Below, in pieces: positions 8,469 through 16,444 of a stretch of 64,000 nt of DNA. The stretch comes from CAJXYS01 sp913063035 (lineage in GTDB: Bacteria > Pseudomonadota > Alphaproteobacteria > Rhodobacterales > Rhodobacteraceae): assembly GCF_050586465.1 (NCBI RefSeq), contig NZ_JBOCEG010000001.1, positions 372,001-436,000 on the forward strand. The letters are read 5' to 3'. Every line of letters begins with the position of its first letter. Within the stretch, counting starts at the first letter, position 1. The position numbers and the translations under genes were made by a program. Under the pieces are notes generated by a model. The model worked only from the letters and a program-made list of their open reading frames with translations, was not told where the DNA came from and did not search any database.

Positions 8469-8501
8469 AAAGTGCATTGCGTGGCAAGCCTGGAGGAGAC
8501 G

Positions 8502-8945
8502 ATGGGAAAAATATTGTCAGCAATTGCGGTCTTTGCCTTCCTGGCGGTTGCGGGACCAAGTGTTGCTCAGGGCTATTCTGAACCAGCCACAAGTGAGAAT
8601 CTCCATCTCGTCGCAACGGATTCTGATCAAGTCGCTACCAGGGTCGTGATGCTCGACAAGCGGCGCCGCGGCAACCTGATGGATTTTGAAATACGGGTAG
8701 AGTTCGATAACGTGCCTCAGGGGAAGGACTACCAGTTTTTCATTTACGACGCGGGGATGCAGCGGGATGGCCTACCACCGGCACCGGTGCCGAACGCATC
8801 GCATAGGTTCAAGCCGGATAGCCGGGGTCACCTGGAATTCAGTTTTGTACTCGACGGGTTCTCAAAAGGTGAGTGGGTTCAATGCAGATTGATCTCCTCC
8901 GACCGTTCAGTCGAGAAAGCGCTCCGCTTCACACCCTTCAGGTAG
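8502..8945 (+). CDS. Exported protein of unknown function in the islet
   Basis: 147 residues with a signal peptide (SAIAVFAFLAVAGPSVAQ, residues 6-23). The mature domain looks beta-rich, with alternating hydrophobic strands (MDFEIRVEFDNVP, DYQFFIYDAG, LEFSFVLDGF, WVQCRLISSD) that resemble a small beta-sandwich; this is inference from the pattern. There is a single cysteine. The ATG at 8502 has a strong TGGAGGAG site. I do not recognise a family. It follows the Cys-motif protein by 110 bases, across the TTGATCAAT pair. Confidence 0.6.
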   Translation: MGKILSAIAVFAFLAVAGPSVAQGYSEPATSENLHLVATDSDQVATRVVMLDKRRRGNLMDFEIRVEFDNVPQGKDYQFFIYDAGMQRDGLPPAPVPNASHRFKPDSRGHLEFSFVLDGFSKGEWVQCRLISSDRSVEKALRFTPFR

Positions 8946-9176
8946 CACAGCTACGGAATCAGAAATGGGCGCATGAATTCTCTTGGTTGTTCTGGTTTTC
9001 CGGCTGTGTGGGTCGTCCATGCGCAGAGTCCCCGTGACGCCTCTTTCCAACTGCCTCCGAGCCTGCAGCAGGGACATCAATCCCTAGCCGCCAATCGCCA
9101 TTCTGTGGCAGAGCCTTGGTCTCTTTGGTTCGGCGCGCTCCATACCGCCCACCTTATTCTTAGGGAGCTTCTGGCG

Positions 9177-9437
9177 ACATCCAAGGCAGAGACCGAGATC
9201 CTTGAAGGGGGTTGGGTGAAGCCGAAAACTGTCCTGATGCGGTTCCGGTCTGTTCAGGACGCCAAGGCCTGGCACGCAGACCCTGAATACGTGGAGCTCA
9301 CCAAGATCCGCCACCGCACAGCACGCACGAACCTGGTGGTGGTTGACGGTATTCTCCGAGGCGGCGGAGGAGAGCCCAGCTTGGCAAAGGAAGCGCAGAG
9401 TACGGGTCATGAAAAGGCAGAAGACGATTTCTTTTGA
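9177..9437 (+). pseudogene. 5'-truncated DUF1330 family gene
   Basis: The frame encodes the C-terminal half of a DUF1330 domain: ETEILEGGW, then VLMRFRSVQDAKAWHADPEY and a KIRHRTARTN...VVVDG segment. These match the family pattern of EG, then F-S-A-W-D-S/P-EY, then R and a final strand ending in G. The N-terminal half, including the usual YW start, is missing in all frames upstream, and the frame continues about 27 residues past the normal end. I read this as a decayed remnant. A chimeric ORF from 8973 is possible but unlikely to be functional. Confidence 0.5.
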
Positions 9438-10005
9438 CGGATACCTGTACGCTGTCGCCGTGATCGGAGCCCTGCTGATCGGCGTAACCCTTTGGTCCTG
9501 GGGTCAGCCGCTGATTTGTAACTGTGGCTACGTGAAGCTCTGGGAGGGGCACATCTGGTCCTCCGGGAACTCGCAACACGTTGCAGACTGGTATTCCTTG
9601 TCCCACGTGGTTCACGGCATGCTGATCGTGTTGCTCGGACGCCTTTCGCGCGGGTGGTTATCCCACTCAGCGCTCATTGTCCTCGCGATCGTGACAGGCG
9701 TCGCTTGGGAAATCGTCGAGCACACGGATTGGGTCCTCGGCCGGTTCCGCGACGTTACCGTCTACCAAGGCTACGTGGGAGACAGCGTCCTGAACGCAGT
9801 CATGGACTACGTTTGGATGTGGGTCGGGTTTTTCTTGGCCCTGCCGCTGCCTACTGTGGCGGTCGGGGTTATGATCCTCGCCATAGAAGTGCTTGGTGCA
9901 GCCATCGGGCGCGATTGCCTGACATTCACGACCCTGCAGATCGTCTATCCATTGGAAGCCATCGAGAGCTACCAGCAAGCGATAAACGAAGATCCCGGAC
10001 CATAG
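9409..10005 (+). CDS. DUF2585/UPF0314 family membrane protein
   Basis: 198 residues with five or six membrane helices. The family hallmarks are visible: a CNCGYVKLWEG segment near residue 37, then SSGNSQHVADWYSLSHVVHG, and WEIVEHTDWV...YVGDSVLNAVMD in the second half, closing with LEAIESYQQ. UPF0314 proteins are common in Rhizobiales and Rhodobacterales; their function is unknown, though conserved His, Asp and Asn residues in the membrane suggest an active site. It is the last gene of the islet. The start has only a weak ribosome site; an in-frame ATG lies at 9343. Confidence 0.8.
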   Translation: MKRQKTISFDGYLYAVAVIGALLIGVTLWSWGQPLICNCGYVKLWEGHIWSSGNSQHVADWYSLSHVVHGMLIVLLGRLSRGWLSHSALIVLAIVTGVAWEIVEHTDWVLGRFRDVTVYQGYVGDSVLNAVMDYVWMWVGFFLALPLPTVAVGVMILAIEVLGAAIGRDCLTFTTLQIVYPLEAIESYQQAINEDPGP

Positions 10006-10174
10006 ATTGTCCAAGCGCCGCAGATGTCGCCGTGATGGCGGGGAGATTCAATTCGGATAGCTTCACTGGCCGCTTGATCAGTACAGCCAACCCCCACAGA
10101 CCGACCCACCCCACCATCGATTGCCCGATAACCCTGGGGTAATATTGGGGGTAAAACTCCGCTGCGCCCCTGGT

Positions 10175-10283
10175 CCTGATCCTTCCCGTCGGTCCAGGAG
10201 GCTAGGGGCGGGCAGGTGGCGAACGGACCCGGAGGGCGGCCGTCGATCCCACGCGCATCTTTCTGGACGATGGCTGGGGTGGT
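10175..10283. repeat. Right copy of the 109-bp direct repeat (attR-like), overlapping tRNA-Gln
   Basis: This copy matches 7763-7871 with three mismatches and no gaps. Bases 10271-10283 are the last 13 bases of the tRNA-Gln gene on the minus strand, so the repeat is the natural 3' flank of that tRNA plus the acceptor end. The intact tRNA on this side is as expected if an incoming element restored the 3' end of the gene. Confidence 0.85.
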
Positions 10284-10345
10284 AGGATTCGAACCTACGA
10301 TACACGGTACCAAAAACCGCTGCCTTACCACTTGGCTACACCCCA
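10271..10345 (-). tRNA. tRNA-Gln (anticodon UUG)
   Basis: The 75-base sequence folds as a complete cloverleaf with encoded CCA: acceptor TGGGGTG/CACCCCA, D-arm GCC...GGC, anticodon stem GCGGT/ACCGT around a loop with TTG, and T-arm GTAGG-TTCGAAT-CCTAC. The anticodon assigns glutamine. Its 3' end lies in the islet repeat. Confidence 0.95.
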
Positions 10346-10436
10346 ACGTGGCCGGTTAGATACGCCGCCGCGGCGTCGGCTTCAAGTCAAAATTCGGCGG
10401 AAATCCGTGGATTTTCCACGAGGGCCGGCCGCGATG

Positions 10437-11270
10437 TCAGACCCGCAGGGGCGCGGCCTTGGCGAGGCGGTCGAAATCCATCAGCGACGCGATCAGCCCC
10501 GGCATCTGGTCGAGCGGGATCATGTTGGGTCCGTCGGAGGGGGCGCCGTCGGGAGCCTCGTGGGTCTCGATGAACACCGCCGCGATGCCGAGAGAGACCG
10601 CGGCGCGGGCCATCACCGGCGCGAACTCGCGCTGCCCGCCCGACGCGCCGCCAAGCCCGCCGGGCTGCTGCACGGAATGGGTGGCATCCATGACCACGGG
10701 GTAGCCGGTGCGGGCCATGATCGGCAGGCTTCGCATGTCCGTCACGAGCGTGTTGTAGCCGAAGCTGACGCCCCGCTCGGTCAGGAGAATCCGCTCGTTG
10801 CCGGTGGACGCGATCTTGGCGGCCACGTTGGGCATGTCCCAGGGGGCGAGGAACTGGCCCTTCTTGACGTTGATCGCCGCGCCGGTGCGCCCGGCGGCCA
10901 GCAGCAGGTCGGTCTGGCGGCAGAGAAAGGCCGGGATCTGGATCACGTCCACGGCGGCGGCGGCCTCGGCGCAGTGGGCGGCCTCGTGGACATCGGTCAG
11001 GACCGGGCAGCCGATCGCGTCACGCACCCCGGCAAGGATCGCGAGCCCGGCCTCGGCGCCGACCCCGCGCTTGCCGGACAGCGAGGTGCGGTTGGCCTTG
11101 TCGAAGGACCCCTTGAAGACGAAGCGCGCGCCCGCGGCGGCGCAGGCGTCCTGCATGGCGCCGGCGATCATCTGGGCGTGATCCGCGCTTTCCAGCTGGC
11201 AGGGGCCGGCGATCACGGTCAGCGGCTGGTCGTTTCCGACGGCGAAATCGCCGAGGTCTATGGTGGTCAT
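10437..11270 (-). CDS. kdsA: 3-deoxy-8-phosphooctulonate synthase (Kdo-8-P synthase)
   Basis: 277 residues, normal length. KdsA condenses phosphoenolpyruvate with arabinose 5-phosphate to Kdo-8-phosphate in the cytoplasm. Family motifs seen are AGPCQLES near residue 21, FKGSFDKANRTS, the KKGQFLAPWDM segment, GYPVVMDATHSVQQPGG and FIETHEAPDGAPSDGPNM. A cysteine at residue 24 in GPC marks the metal-dependent class, as in the Aquifex enzyme; the E. coli enzyme has Asn there. It begins one base after kpsE ends, so it is probably co-transcribed. Kdo may here serve the capsule linker as well as lipopolysaccharide. Confidence 0.96.
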   Translation of the reverse strand: MTTIDLGDFAVGNDQPLTVIAGPCQLESADHAQMIAGAMQDACAAAGARFVFKGSFDKANRTSLSGKRGVGAEAGLAILAGVRDAIGCPVLTDVHEAAHCAEAAAAVDVIQIPAFLCRQTDLLLAAGRTGAAINVKKGQFLAPWDMPNVAAKIASTGNERILLTERGVSFGYNTLVTDMRSLPIMARTGYPVVMDATHSVQQPGGLGGASGGQREFAPVMARAAVSLGIAAVFIETHEAPDGAPSDGPNMIPLDQMPGLIASLMDFDRLAKAAPLRV

Positions 11271-11271
11271 G

Positions 11272-12849
11272 TCAGGCGGTTACCTGTTCCCTGAGAATGG
11301 CGGCCGTAAGCGACAGCATCAGGTATAAACCGCCGAAGATCAGGAACGCCAGCAGCGTGTTCTCGGCCGCGCGCGGATAGCTGGGCTCGTCGGGGACGAC
11401 CGGGCTGACGCCGAGCGACAGGTAGCGCACCTGCCGGTTGGCCTCGATCCGGGCGGTCTCGAGTTGCTGGAGCGCCTGGGCGAGCAGGGCCTGTCGCGTC
11501 TCGAGATCGGCCTGCGCGACGACAAGCTCGCCGGAAATCTCGGCGAGGGAGGCCGATCCACCGGCGCTGCCGGTCATTTCGTCGCGCATGCGGGCGATCA
11601 TATTCTCGAGCCGCGCGATGTTGGCGCGCGCGACCTCGACGCGCGTGGCGTTGGGCGCGGCGTTGTCGAGCAGGCGCTCGAGCTTCAGCCGTTCGTTGCG
11701 CAACTCGACCTCGAAAGTGGAGATCTGGTTCATCTGCGCCGATACTTCCATCTCGGCGCTCAGGACGCCGCGTTTCTTCTGCAGCTCCAGAACCCGGTCC
11801 TGCGCCGCCAGCATCTTGCGTTCGGCCTCCTCGTAGCTGTCCCGGGCGCCGGCCATCTGGTCGGCGCGCAGCCGACGGGTCAGGTTGTCCACCTGTTCCT
11901 CGGCGTAGGAGATCAGCGCGCGTGAGAACTCCGCGCTCTTCTCGGGGCTGGTGGCGGCGACCTCCATGCGGATGAGGCCCTCGGTCGGGTCGTAGCCGAT
12001 CGTGACGTGCCGCTTGTAGAGACGGTAGGCGGCCTCGTTGGTGGCCCCCTCGGGCAGGCGCTGGACCGGGTCGATCCCGGGCTGGCTGAAATGCGCCTTG
12101 AAGCCCTTGTCCCGGTCGAGCCGCAGCATCGCCTCGCGCGACAGGAGGTAGCTCTGGACCGTGATGGAATCCTGCGTGGTGGCGAACTGGGTTCCCGCGA
12201 AGAGCCCGCCCAGCTGTCCGCCGCCGCCGCCGCCGTCGGCCTGCTGTATGACGAACTCGCTCTGCGTGGCGTAGAGCGGCGTGGCCACCTTGAAGTAGTA
12301 ATAGGCCGCGGCCAGCGTCGGGAGCAGGACGAAGACCGCCAGCCGCGCCGCGAGAAAAGCCACGCGCAGGCGCCTGCGCCGGGCGATGTCCCTCTGGATG
12401 CGCCGGATTTCCTGCGCGCGCGCGATCTCGGCATCGGGCTGCGGTGCCGCCGGAGTCGGCCGGGCGGGCTGTTTCGGCGCCCCGGGCTGGTTGGCGAGGC
12501 GGTCCCGCGCCGTATCGGCGCCCGGGGCGATCAGGTTCATCACGTCCGACGGCTTGAACGGGTCGATGCCCTTGCGGCGCAGAATCCGCACCGCGTCGAT
12601 GTCCGACGCAGGTTCCAGCCCGTGCTTCTGTGCGATCCGCCGGGCCATGCGCAGCTGGCGCCCGGTAAGGTTCTCGCGGCGGATGGCCTCGAGTTCCTGT
12701 TCCGGCGAGGCATCCGGCCCGGGCGACGCCGACGGACCGGCCGTTTCCTGCGTCCGTCCGTCCGCCGGTCCGGCTTCCGGCCCCGGCATCGCGTCGCGAA
12801 GCGACGGCCGCCTGACGCGGTAGTTCCTAGCCGTTGGTTTCGTAGTCAT
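11272..12849 (-). CDS. kpsE: Capsule polysaccharide export inner-membrane protein, KpsE/RkpR type
   Basis: 525 residues. A membrane helix near residues 160-180 (LAVFVLLPTLAAAYYYF) and one at the C-terminus (LAFLIFGGLYLMLSLTAAIL) enclose a long periplasmic part with coiled-coil segments, the PCP (polysaccharide co-polymerase) layout of KpsE. The family KVATPLYATQSEFVIQ start follows the first helix. The cytoplasmic N-terminus of about 155 residues, rich in Pro, Ala and Arg, is much longer than in E. coli KpsE. I chose the ATG at 12849, which follows AAGAGG and overlaps kpsT by 23 bases. Confidence 0.88.
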   Translation of the reverse strand: MTTKPTARNYRVRRPSLRDAMPGPEAGPADGRTQETAGPSASPGPDASPEQELEAIRRENLTGRQLRMARRIAQKHGLEPASDIDAVRILRRKGIDPFKPSDVMNLIAPGADTARDRLANQPGAPKQPARPTPAAPQPDAEIARAQEIRRIQRDIARRRRLRVAFLAARLAVFVLLPTLAAAYYYFKVATPLYATQSEFVIQQADGGGGGGQLGGLFAGTQFATTQDSITVQSYLLSREAMLRLDRDKGFKAHFSQPGIDPVQRLPEGATNEAAYRLYKRHVTIGYDPTEGLIRMEVAATSPEKSAEFSRALISYAEEQVDNLTRRLRADQMAGARDSYEEAERKMLAAQDRVLELQKKRGVLSAEMEVSAQMNQISTFEVELRNERLKLERLLDNAAPNATRVEVARANIARLENMIARMRDEMTGSAGGSASLAEISGELVVAQADLETRQALLAQALQQLETARIEANRQVRYLSLGVSPVVPDEPSYPRAAENTLLAFLIFGGLYLMLSLTAAILREQVTA

Positions 12850-13495
12850 AGAGCCTCTTGGCCTCTTCAAGGGTCTCGAACATGAGCATCTGACCGTCCT
12901 TCAGCACCGCGGCGGAGCGACAGAATTTCTCAAGCGTCCTGGCGTCGTGCGAGACGATGACCACCGTGGCGTTCCGCAGCCTTTCCTGCAGGATCGTTCC
13001 GGCCCGCTTGTTGAAGCCGACATCGGTGGTGGCGGGCATGCCCTCGTCGATGAGGTAGACGTCGAAATCGAGCGCCAGCAGCAACGAGAAGGAAAACCGT
13101 GCCCGCATGCCCTGCGAATAGGTGCCCACCGGCATGTCGTAGTATTCCGCGATCCCGCAGACGTAGCGGCTGAAAGCCTCGACGTAATCGGGATCAAGGT
13201 CGTAGAGCCGCGCGATGTAACGCGCGTTCTCGGTGCCGGTGTGACGGTTGACGACCCCGCCCATGAAGCCGAGCGGGAAGGAAATGCGGCAATTGCGGCG
13301 GATATGGCCCTCGTCGGGCTTCTCCAGCCCGGCCATCATGTTGACCACGGTGGTCTTGCCGGTGCCGTTCGGGGCGAGGATGCCGAGGCTGCGGCCCTGC
13401 TCCACGCGGAAAGACGCACGGTCGAGGATGACCTTGCGCTGGGTTCCCGTCCAGAAGGACTTGCTGACGCTCTCGAACTCGAGCATGCCACTCAC
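12827..13495 (-). CDS. kpsT: Capsule polysaccharide ABC exporter ATP-binding protein
   Basis: 222 residues, the length of KpsT. Motifs are Walker A APNGTGKTT (41-49), signature YSQGMRAR, Walker B VYLIDEGMPATTD and the H-loop VSHD. The short signature and the IDEG Walker B are typical of group 2 capsule exporters. KpsT powers export of the capsule chain with the permease KpsM, but no kpsM is in the window: upstream is nhaA. The frame starts at GTG 13495; an ATG at 13486 giving MLEFESVSK is an equally good start. Confidence 0.9.
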   Translation of the reverse strand: MSGMLEFESVSKSFWTGTQRKVILDRASFRVEQGRSLGILAPNGTGKTTVVNMMAGLEKPDEGHIRRNCRISFPLGFMGGVVNRHTGTENARYIARLYDLDPDYVEAFSRYVCGIAEYYDMPVGTYSQGMRARFSFSLLLALDFDVYLIDEGMPATTDVGFNKRAGTILQERLRNATVVIVSHDARTLEKFCRSAAVLKDGQMLMFETLEEAKRLYDYETNG

Positions 13496-13667
13496 ACTGC
13501 ACTGGCCACGATCCTCGTGGCAGGACCGGCGACGGGCCGTAACACCGCGCCAAACCGGTATTTACCACGGCCAGCGCCGGGTTAGAACCTTTTTGGCACG
13601 AGAGTTTTAATGCCGGAATAATCCCGGTCCGAGGCCCGATCGGCGGGGCCGTCCGCGGCTGGTCCGG

Positions 13668-14885
13668 TCACCGCCGCCCATGCACCCCGAGCCCACGCCC
13701 CAGCAGGAAGGCCGGCACCGCAGCGCAGAGGCTGAGCAAGACCCCGAGCCGCGCGGCCTCGAGCGTTGGCCCAGGGCCGAACGCGGAGGCCGCGATGAAG
13801 AGCGGCATGGTGAACCCGGCGGCCGCGGCCAGACCGACCACGATCAGCGCCCTCGGACCGATCCCGGCCGGCCAGCCGAGACCCAGCGGACGCGCCGCGA
13901 GCCAGCCCCCGGCCAGGATGCCGAGCGGCTTGCCGAGGAGAAGCGCGGCCAGGACCAGCCAGCTTGCCGTGCCGAACGCGCCGAGAGGTGCGCCGGCGTT
14001 TACGAGCGCGAAAAGGAACAGGCTGATCTCGACGGGAAGCTTCACCAGGTGGGCTGCACGATTGAGGAGATCGGCAAGCCGGCCCTCTGCCTCGGCAAAG
14101 ACACCGAAGGCGTGATCCGCATGGGGAATCGCGGGCACGATCGGCAGGAGACCGAGCGCGGGGTTGAGCCCGGCCTTGTAGACACCGTACCAGCTGAACG
14201 CCCCGGCCACCGCGTAGGGCCAGAGCCCGAACCGCATCCGTATCCGCGTCGCGCGCGGTTGCAGCGGGTCGTCGCCATCGCGCCAGCGCGGCAGGCGGTT
14301 GAAGAGCAGGTAGGCGCCGAGCCCCGCGCCGAGCGGCAGAAGGAGCCAGCCGCCGTCGACAGGCGCGGCCGGGTAGGCCAGGGCGAGGATCGCCAGCCCG
14401 GCGGCATCGTCGGCCAGCGCCAGCAGCAGGATGAGCCGCAGGGCCGGATGCCCGGCGCCGAAGATCGCCCGGCCCACCACGTAGGAAATCGCGATGTCGG
14501 TCGCCGCGGGCACCGCCCATCCCGCGGCCAACGCGTCCCACTGGGCCGGCGCCAGCGCGGCGGCCAGCGCGACGTAGACGAGGACGGGCGCCGTCACCCC
14601 GCCTGTCGCGGCCAGCAGCGGCGCGGCGCCCCGGCGCCCCCGGAAGGCACCGTGCTGCAGCACCAGGGCCTCCCAGACTTCCTTGAAGGCGAAGGCGAAA
14701 ACCAGCGCCATCAGGACCCCGTTGACGAGGAAGCGGATGGTCGGGCCGCTCTCCGTGCCGGGCAGGGGGGCGGCGGCGAAGGCGCGGTACCCCGCGGGAT
14801 CGACCTGCGCCCAGACGAGCGCGAGGACGGCCCCCGCCACCACGAGAGCCGAGGAGGTCGTGACGACGTCCCAGACGCGATACAT
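13668..14885 (-). CDS. nhaA: Na+/H+ antiporter NhaA
   Basis: About 405 residues with 11-12 membrane helices. The ion-binding aspartates are present: Asp130 in ATDIAISYVVG and Asp159-Asp160 in LALADDAAGLAIL, corresponding to E. coli Asp133 and Asp163-164. NhaA expels Na+ in exchange for protons at alkaline pH. The ATG at 14885 follows AGGGG; another ATG at 14906 would add seven residues. The frame continues to 15560 in antisense of the next gene and that part is not coding. It points away from the glycosylase gene. Confidence 0.92.
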   Translation of the reverse strand: MYRVWDVVTTSSALVVAGAVLALVWAQVDPAGYRAFAAAPLPGTESGPTIRFLVNGVLMALVFAFAFKEVWEALVLQHGAFRGRRGAAPLLAATGGVTAPVLVYVALAAALAPAQWDALAAGWAVPAATDIAISYVVGRAIFGAGHPALRLILLLALADDAAGLAILALAYPAAPVDGGWLLLPLGAGLGAYLLFNRLPRWRDGDDPLQPRATRIRMRFGLWPYAVAGAFSWYGVYKAGLNPALGLLPIVPAIPHADHAFGVFAEAEGRLADLLNRAAHLVKLPVEISLFLFALVNAGAPLGAFGTASWLVLAALLLGKPLGILAGGWLAARPLGLGWPAGIGPRALIVVGLAAAAGFTMPLFIAASAFGPGPTLEAARLGVLLSLCAAVPAFLLGRGLGVHGRR

Positions 14886-15034
14886 GCGAGCCCCTGCACC
14901 TGCCATGTCCCGCGGGATAGAGCAGGCCGCCGGTCGAGGCAACATGGGGCGGATCCAAAGAGCTGCCGCCCGGGACGGTGGCAGCGCTGCCCGCGATGTT
15001 TGGCGGCAGGCCGCGCCGCGCCTAGATTGGGCCC

Positions 15035-15643
15035 ATGACGGAAAGCTTCGACGACCTCGCCCGCGCCGTGCGTGGCTGCCGGCTCTGCGCAGAGACATTT
15101 GCCGCGACCGCCACGGCCCATGCGCCGCGCCCGGTTTTCTGGGCACGTCCGGGGGCCCGTATCCTGATCGTCGGCCAGGCCCCCGGCGCCCGCGTGCACG
15201 AAAGCGGCGTGCCGTTTTCCGACCCGTCCGGCGACCGCCTGCGCCGCTGGATGGATATCGCCGAGGCCGAGTTCTATGACCGCGACCGGATCGCGATCCT
15301 GCCGATGGCCTTCTGCTTTCCGGGCTATGACGCCAGGGGCGGCGACCTGCCGCCCCCGCCGATATGCGCGCGGACCTGGCGGGACCGTGTTTTCGCGGAA
15401 CTGCCCGCGGCGCGGCTGACGCTGCTGGTCGGGGGATATGCCCAGAAATGGCATCTCGGCGGCGCCGCGCGCGGCGGGGTGACCCGCACCGTCGCGGGTT
15501 GGCGGGACCACGCGCCGCGGCTCTTCCCCTTGCCACACCCGTCCTGGCGCAATACCGCATGGCTGAAGAAGAATCCCTGGTTCGAGGCCGATCTGGTGCC
15601 CGAGCTGCGCCGGGCCGTGCGCGCCGCGCTGGAGGATGGATGA
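15035..15643 (+). CDS. Uracil-DNA glycosylase superfamily protein, probably FeS-containing
   Basis: 202 residues of the UDG fold. The active-site motif GQAPGARVHESGVPF (about 50-64) and the second motif PLPHPSWRN (near 171) are clear. Four cysteines, C-x2-C in GCRLC near residue 19 and two later ones about 17 residues apart (AFCFPG, PPICART), match the [4Fe-4S] ligand pattern of family 4 enzymes. The expected role is excision of uracil from deaminated DNA. The stop overlaps the next start (ATGA), so the two genes are coupled. Confidence 0.85.
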   Translation: MTESFDDLARAVRGCRLCAETFAATATAHAPRPVFWARPGARILIVGQAPGARVHESGVPFSDPSGDRLRRWMDIAEAEFYDRDRIAILPMAFCFPGYDARGGDLPPPPICARTWRDRVFAELPAARLTLLVGGYAQKWHLGGAARGGVTRTVAGWRDHAPRLFPLPHPSWRNTAWLKKNPWFEADLVPELRRAVRAALEDG

Positions 15644-16434
15644 CCGAAACGACCCCCCTCGACGCCGCCCGTGCGGCAATGGACCGCGCGCCGGAGGACG
15701 CCCCGGCGCGGCTGGCGTTCTACCGCACATTGGCGGCCTCGGAGCTGTTCCTGCTGCTGAGCCGGGAGCCGGAGGGCGACGAGACCGTCGAGCCCGAGGT
15801 GTTTCCGGTCGAAAACGCCCGGTACGTGCTGGCCTTCGACCGCGAGGATCGGCTGACCGCCTTCACCGGTGCTGCCGCGCCATACGCGGCGCTCTCGGGG
15901 CGGGGGCTGGCGGGGATGCTGGCGGGGCAAGGCCTGGGGCTGGGGCTGAACCTCTCGGTCGCGCCGTCGGAAACGCTGCTCCCCGCCGAGGCCGTCGATT
16001 GGCTGGCCGAGACCCTCGGCGCAGACCCGGACCAGGTGGAAGATCACCCCGAAACGCTCGATGCGCCGCGGGGCCTGCCCGACCGCCTGCTGACGGGGCT
16101 CGATGCGGGCCTCGCCGCAGCTGGCGGGCGCGCGCGCTGCGCTTACCTCGCCGCGGTCGGGTATCGTGGCGGTGGGCGCGGTCACATGCTGGCCTTCATC
16201 GATGCCGCGCCGGGCGCCGAGCCGGCGCTCACGCGGATCGTCGGCGAGGCGCTGACCTTCTCCGGGATCGAGGCGGGAACGCTCGACGTCGCCTTCTTCG
16301 CGCCGAGCGACCCGATCGCCGCGCGGCTGGCGCGCGTCGGGTTGCGCTTCGACCTGCCGCAAGCCGGCACTCCGCCCGCATCCGCGCCGAAACCGCCCGG
16401 CAGCGATCCGGACGCGCCGCCGATCCTGCGCTGA
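15640..16434 (+). CDS. SseB-like protein
   Basis: 264 residues. The N-terminal 110 residues match the SseB N-terminal domain (PF07179), with the pattern LAFYRTLAASELFLLL, then VFPVENARYVLAFD and TAFTG. The C-terminal half is a second alpha/beta domain with AYLAAVGYRGGG and a Pro-rich tail. Function of the family is unclear; the E. coli name refers to enhanced serine sensitivity. The start overlaps the glycosylase stop by 4 bases. Confidence 0.75.
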   Translation: MTETTPLDAARAAMDRAPEDAPARLAFYRTLAASELFLLLSREPEGDETVEPEVFPVENARYVLAFDREDRLTAFTGAAAPYAALSGRGLAGMLAGQGLGLGLNLSVAPSETLLPAEAVDWLAETLGADPDQVEDHPETLDAPRGLPDRLLTGLDAGLAAAGGRARCAYLAAVGYRGGGRGHMLAFIDAAPGAEPALTRIVGEALTFSGIEAGTLDVAFFAPSDPIAARLARVGLRFDLPQAGTPPASAPKPPGSDPDAPPILR

Positions 16435-16444
16435 GCCGGGCGCC

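Larger units (their letters stand above)
7763..10283. mobile_element. tRNA-Gln islet bounded by direct repeats, no integrase
   Basis: About 2.4 kb lie between two 97% identical 109-bp repeats, the right one ending inside an intact tRNA-Gln. The interior is visibly less GC-rich than the flanking operons and carries two small exported proteins, a truncated DUF1330 gene and a DUF2585 protein. There is no integrase, transposase or plasmid/phage gene, so this would be the remnant of a larger integrated element, or cargo moved by enzymes encoded elsewhere. A tandem duplication of the tRNA flank with later insertion is the alternative. The repeat structure is seen; its origin is inferred. Confidence 0.6.
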
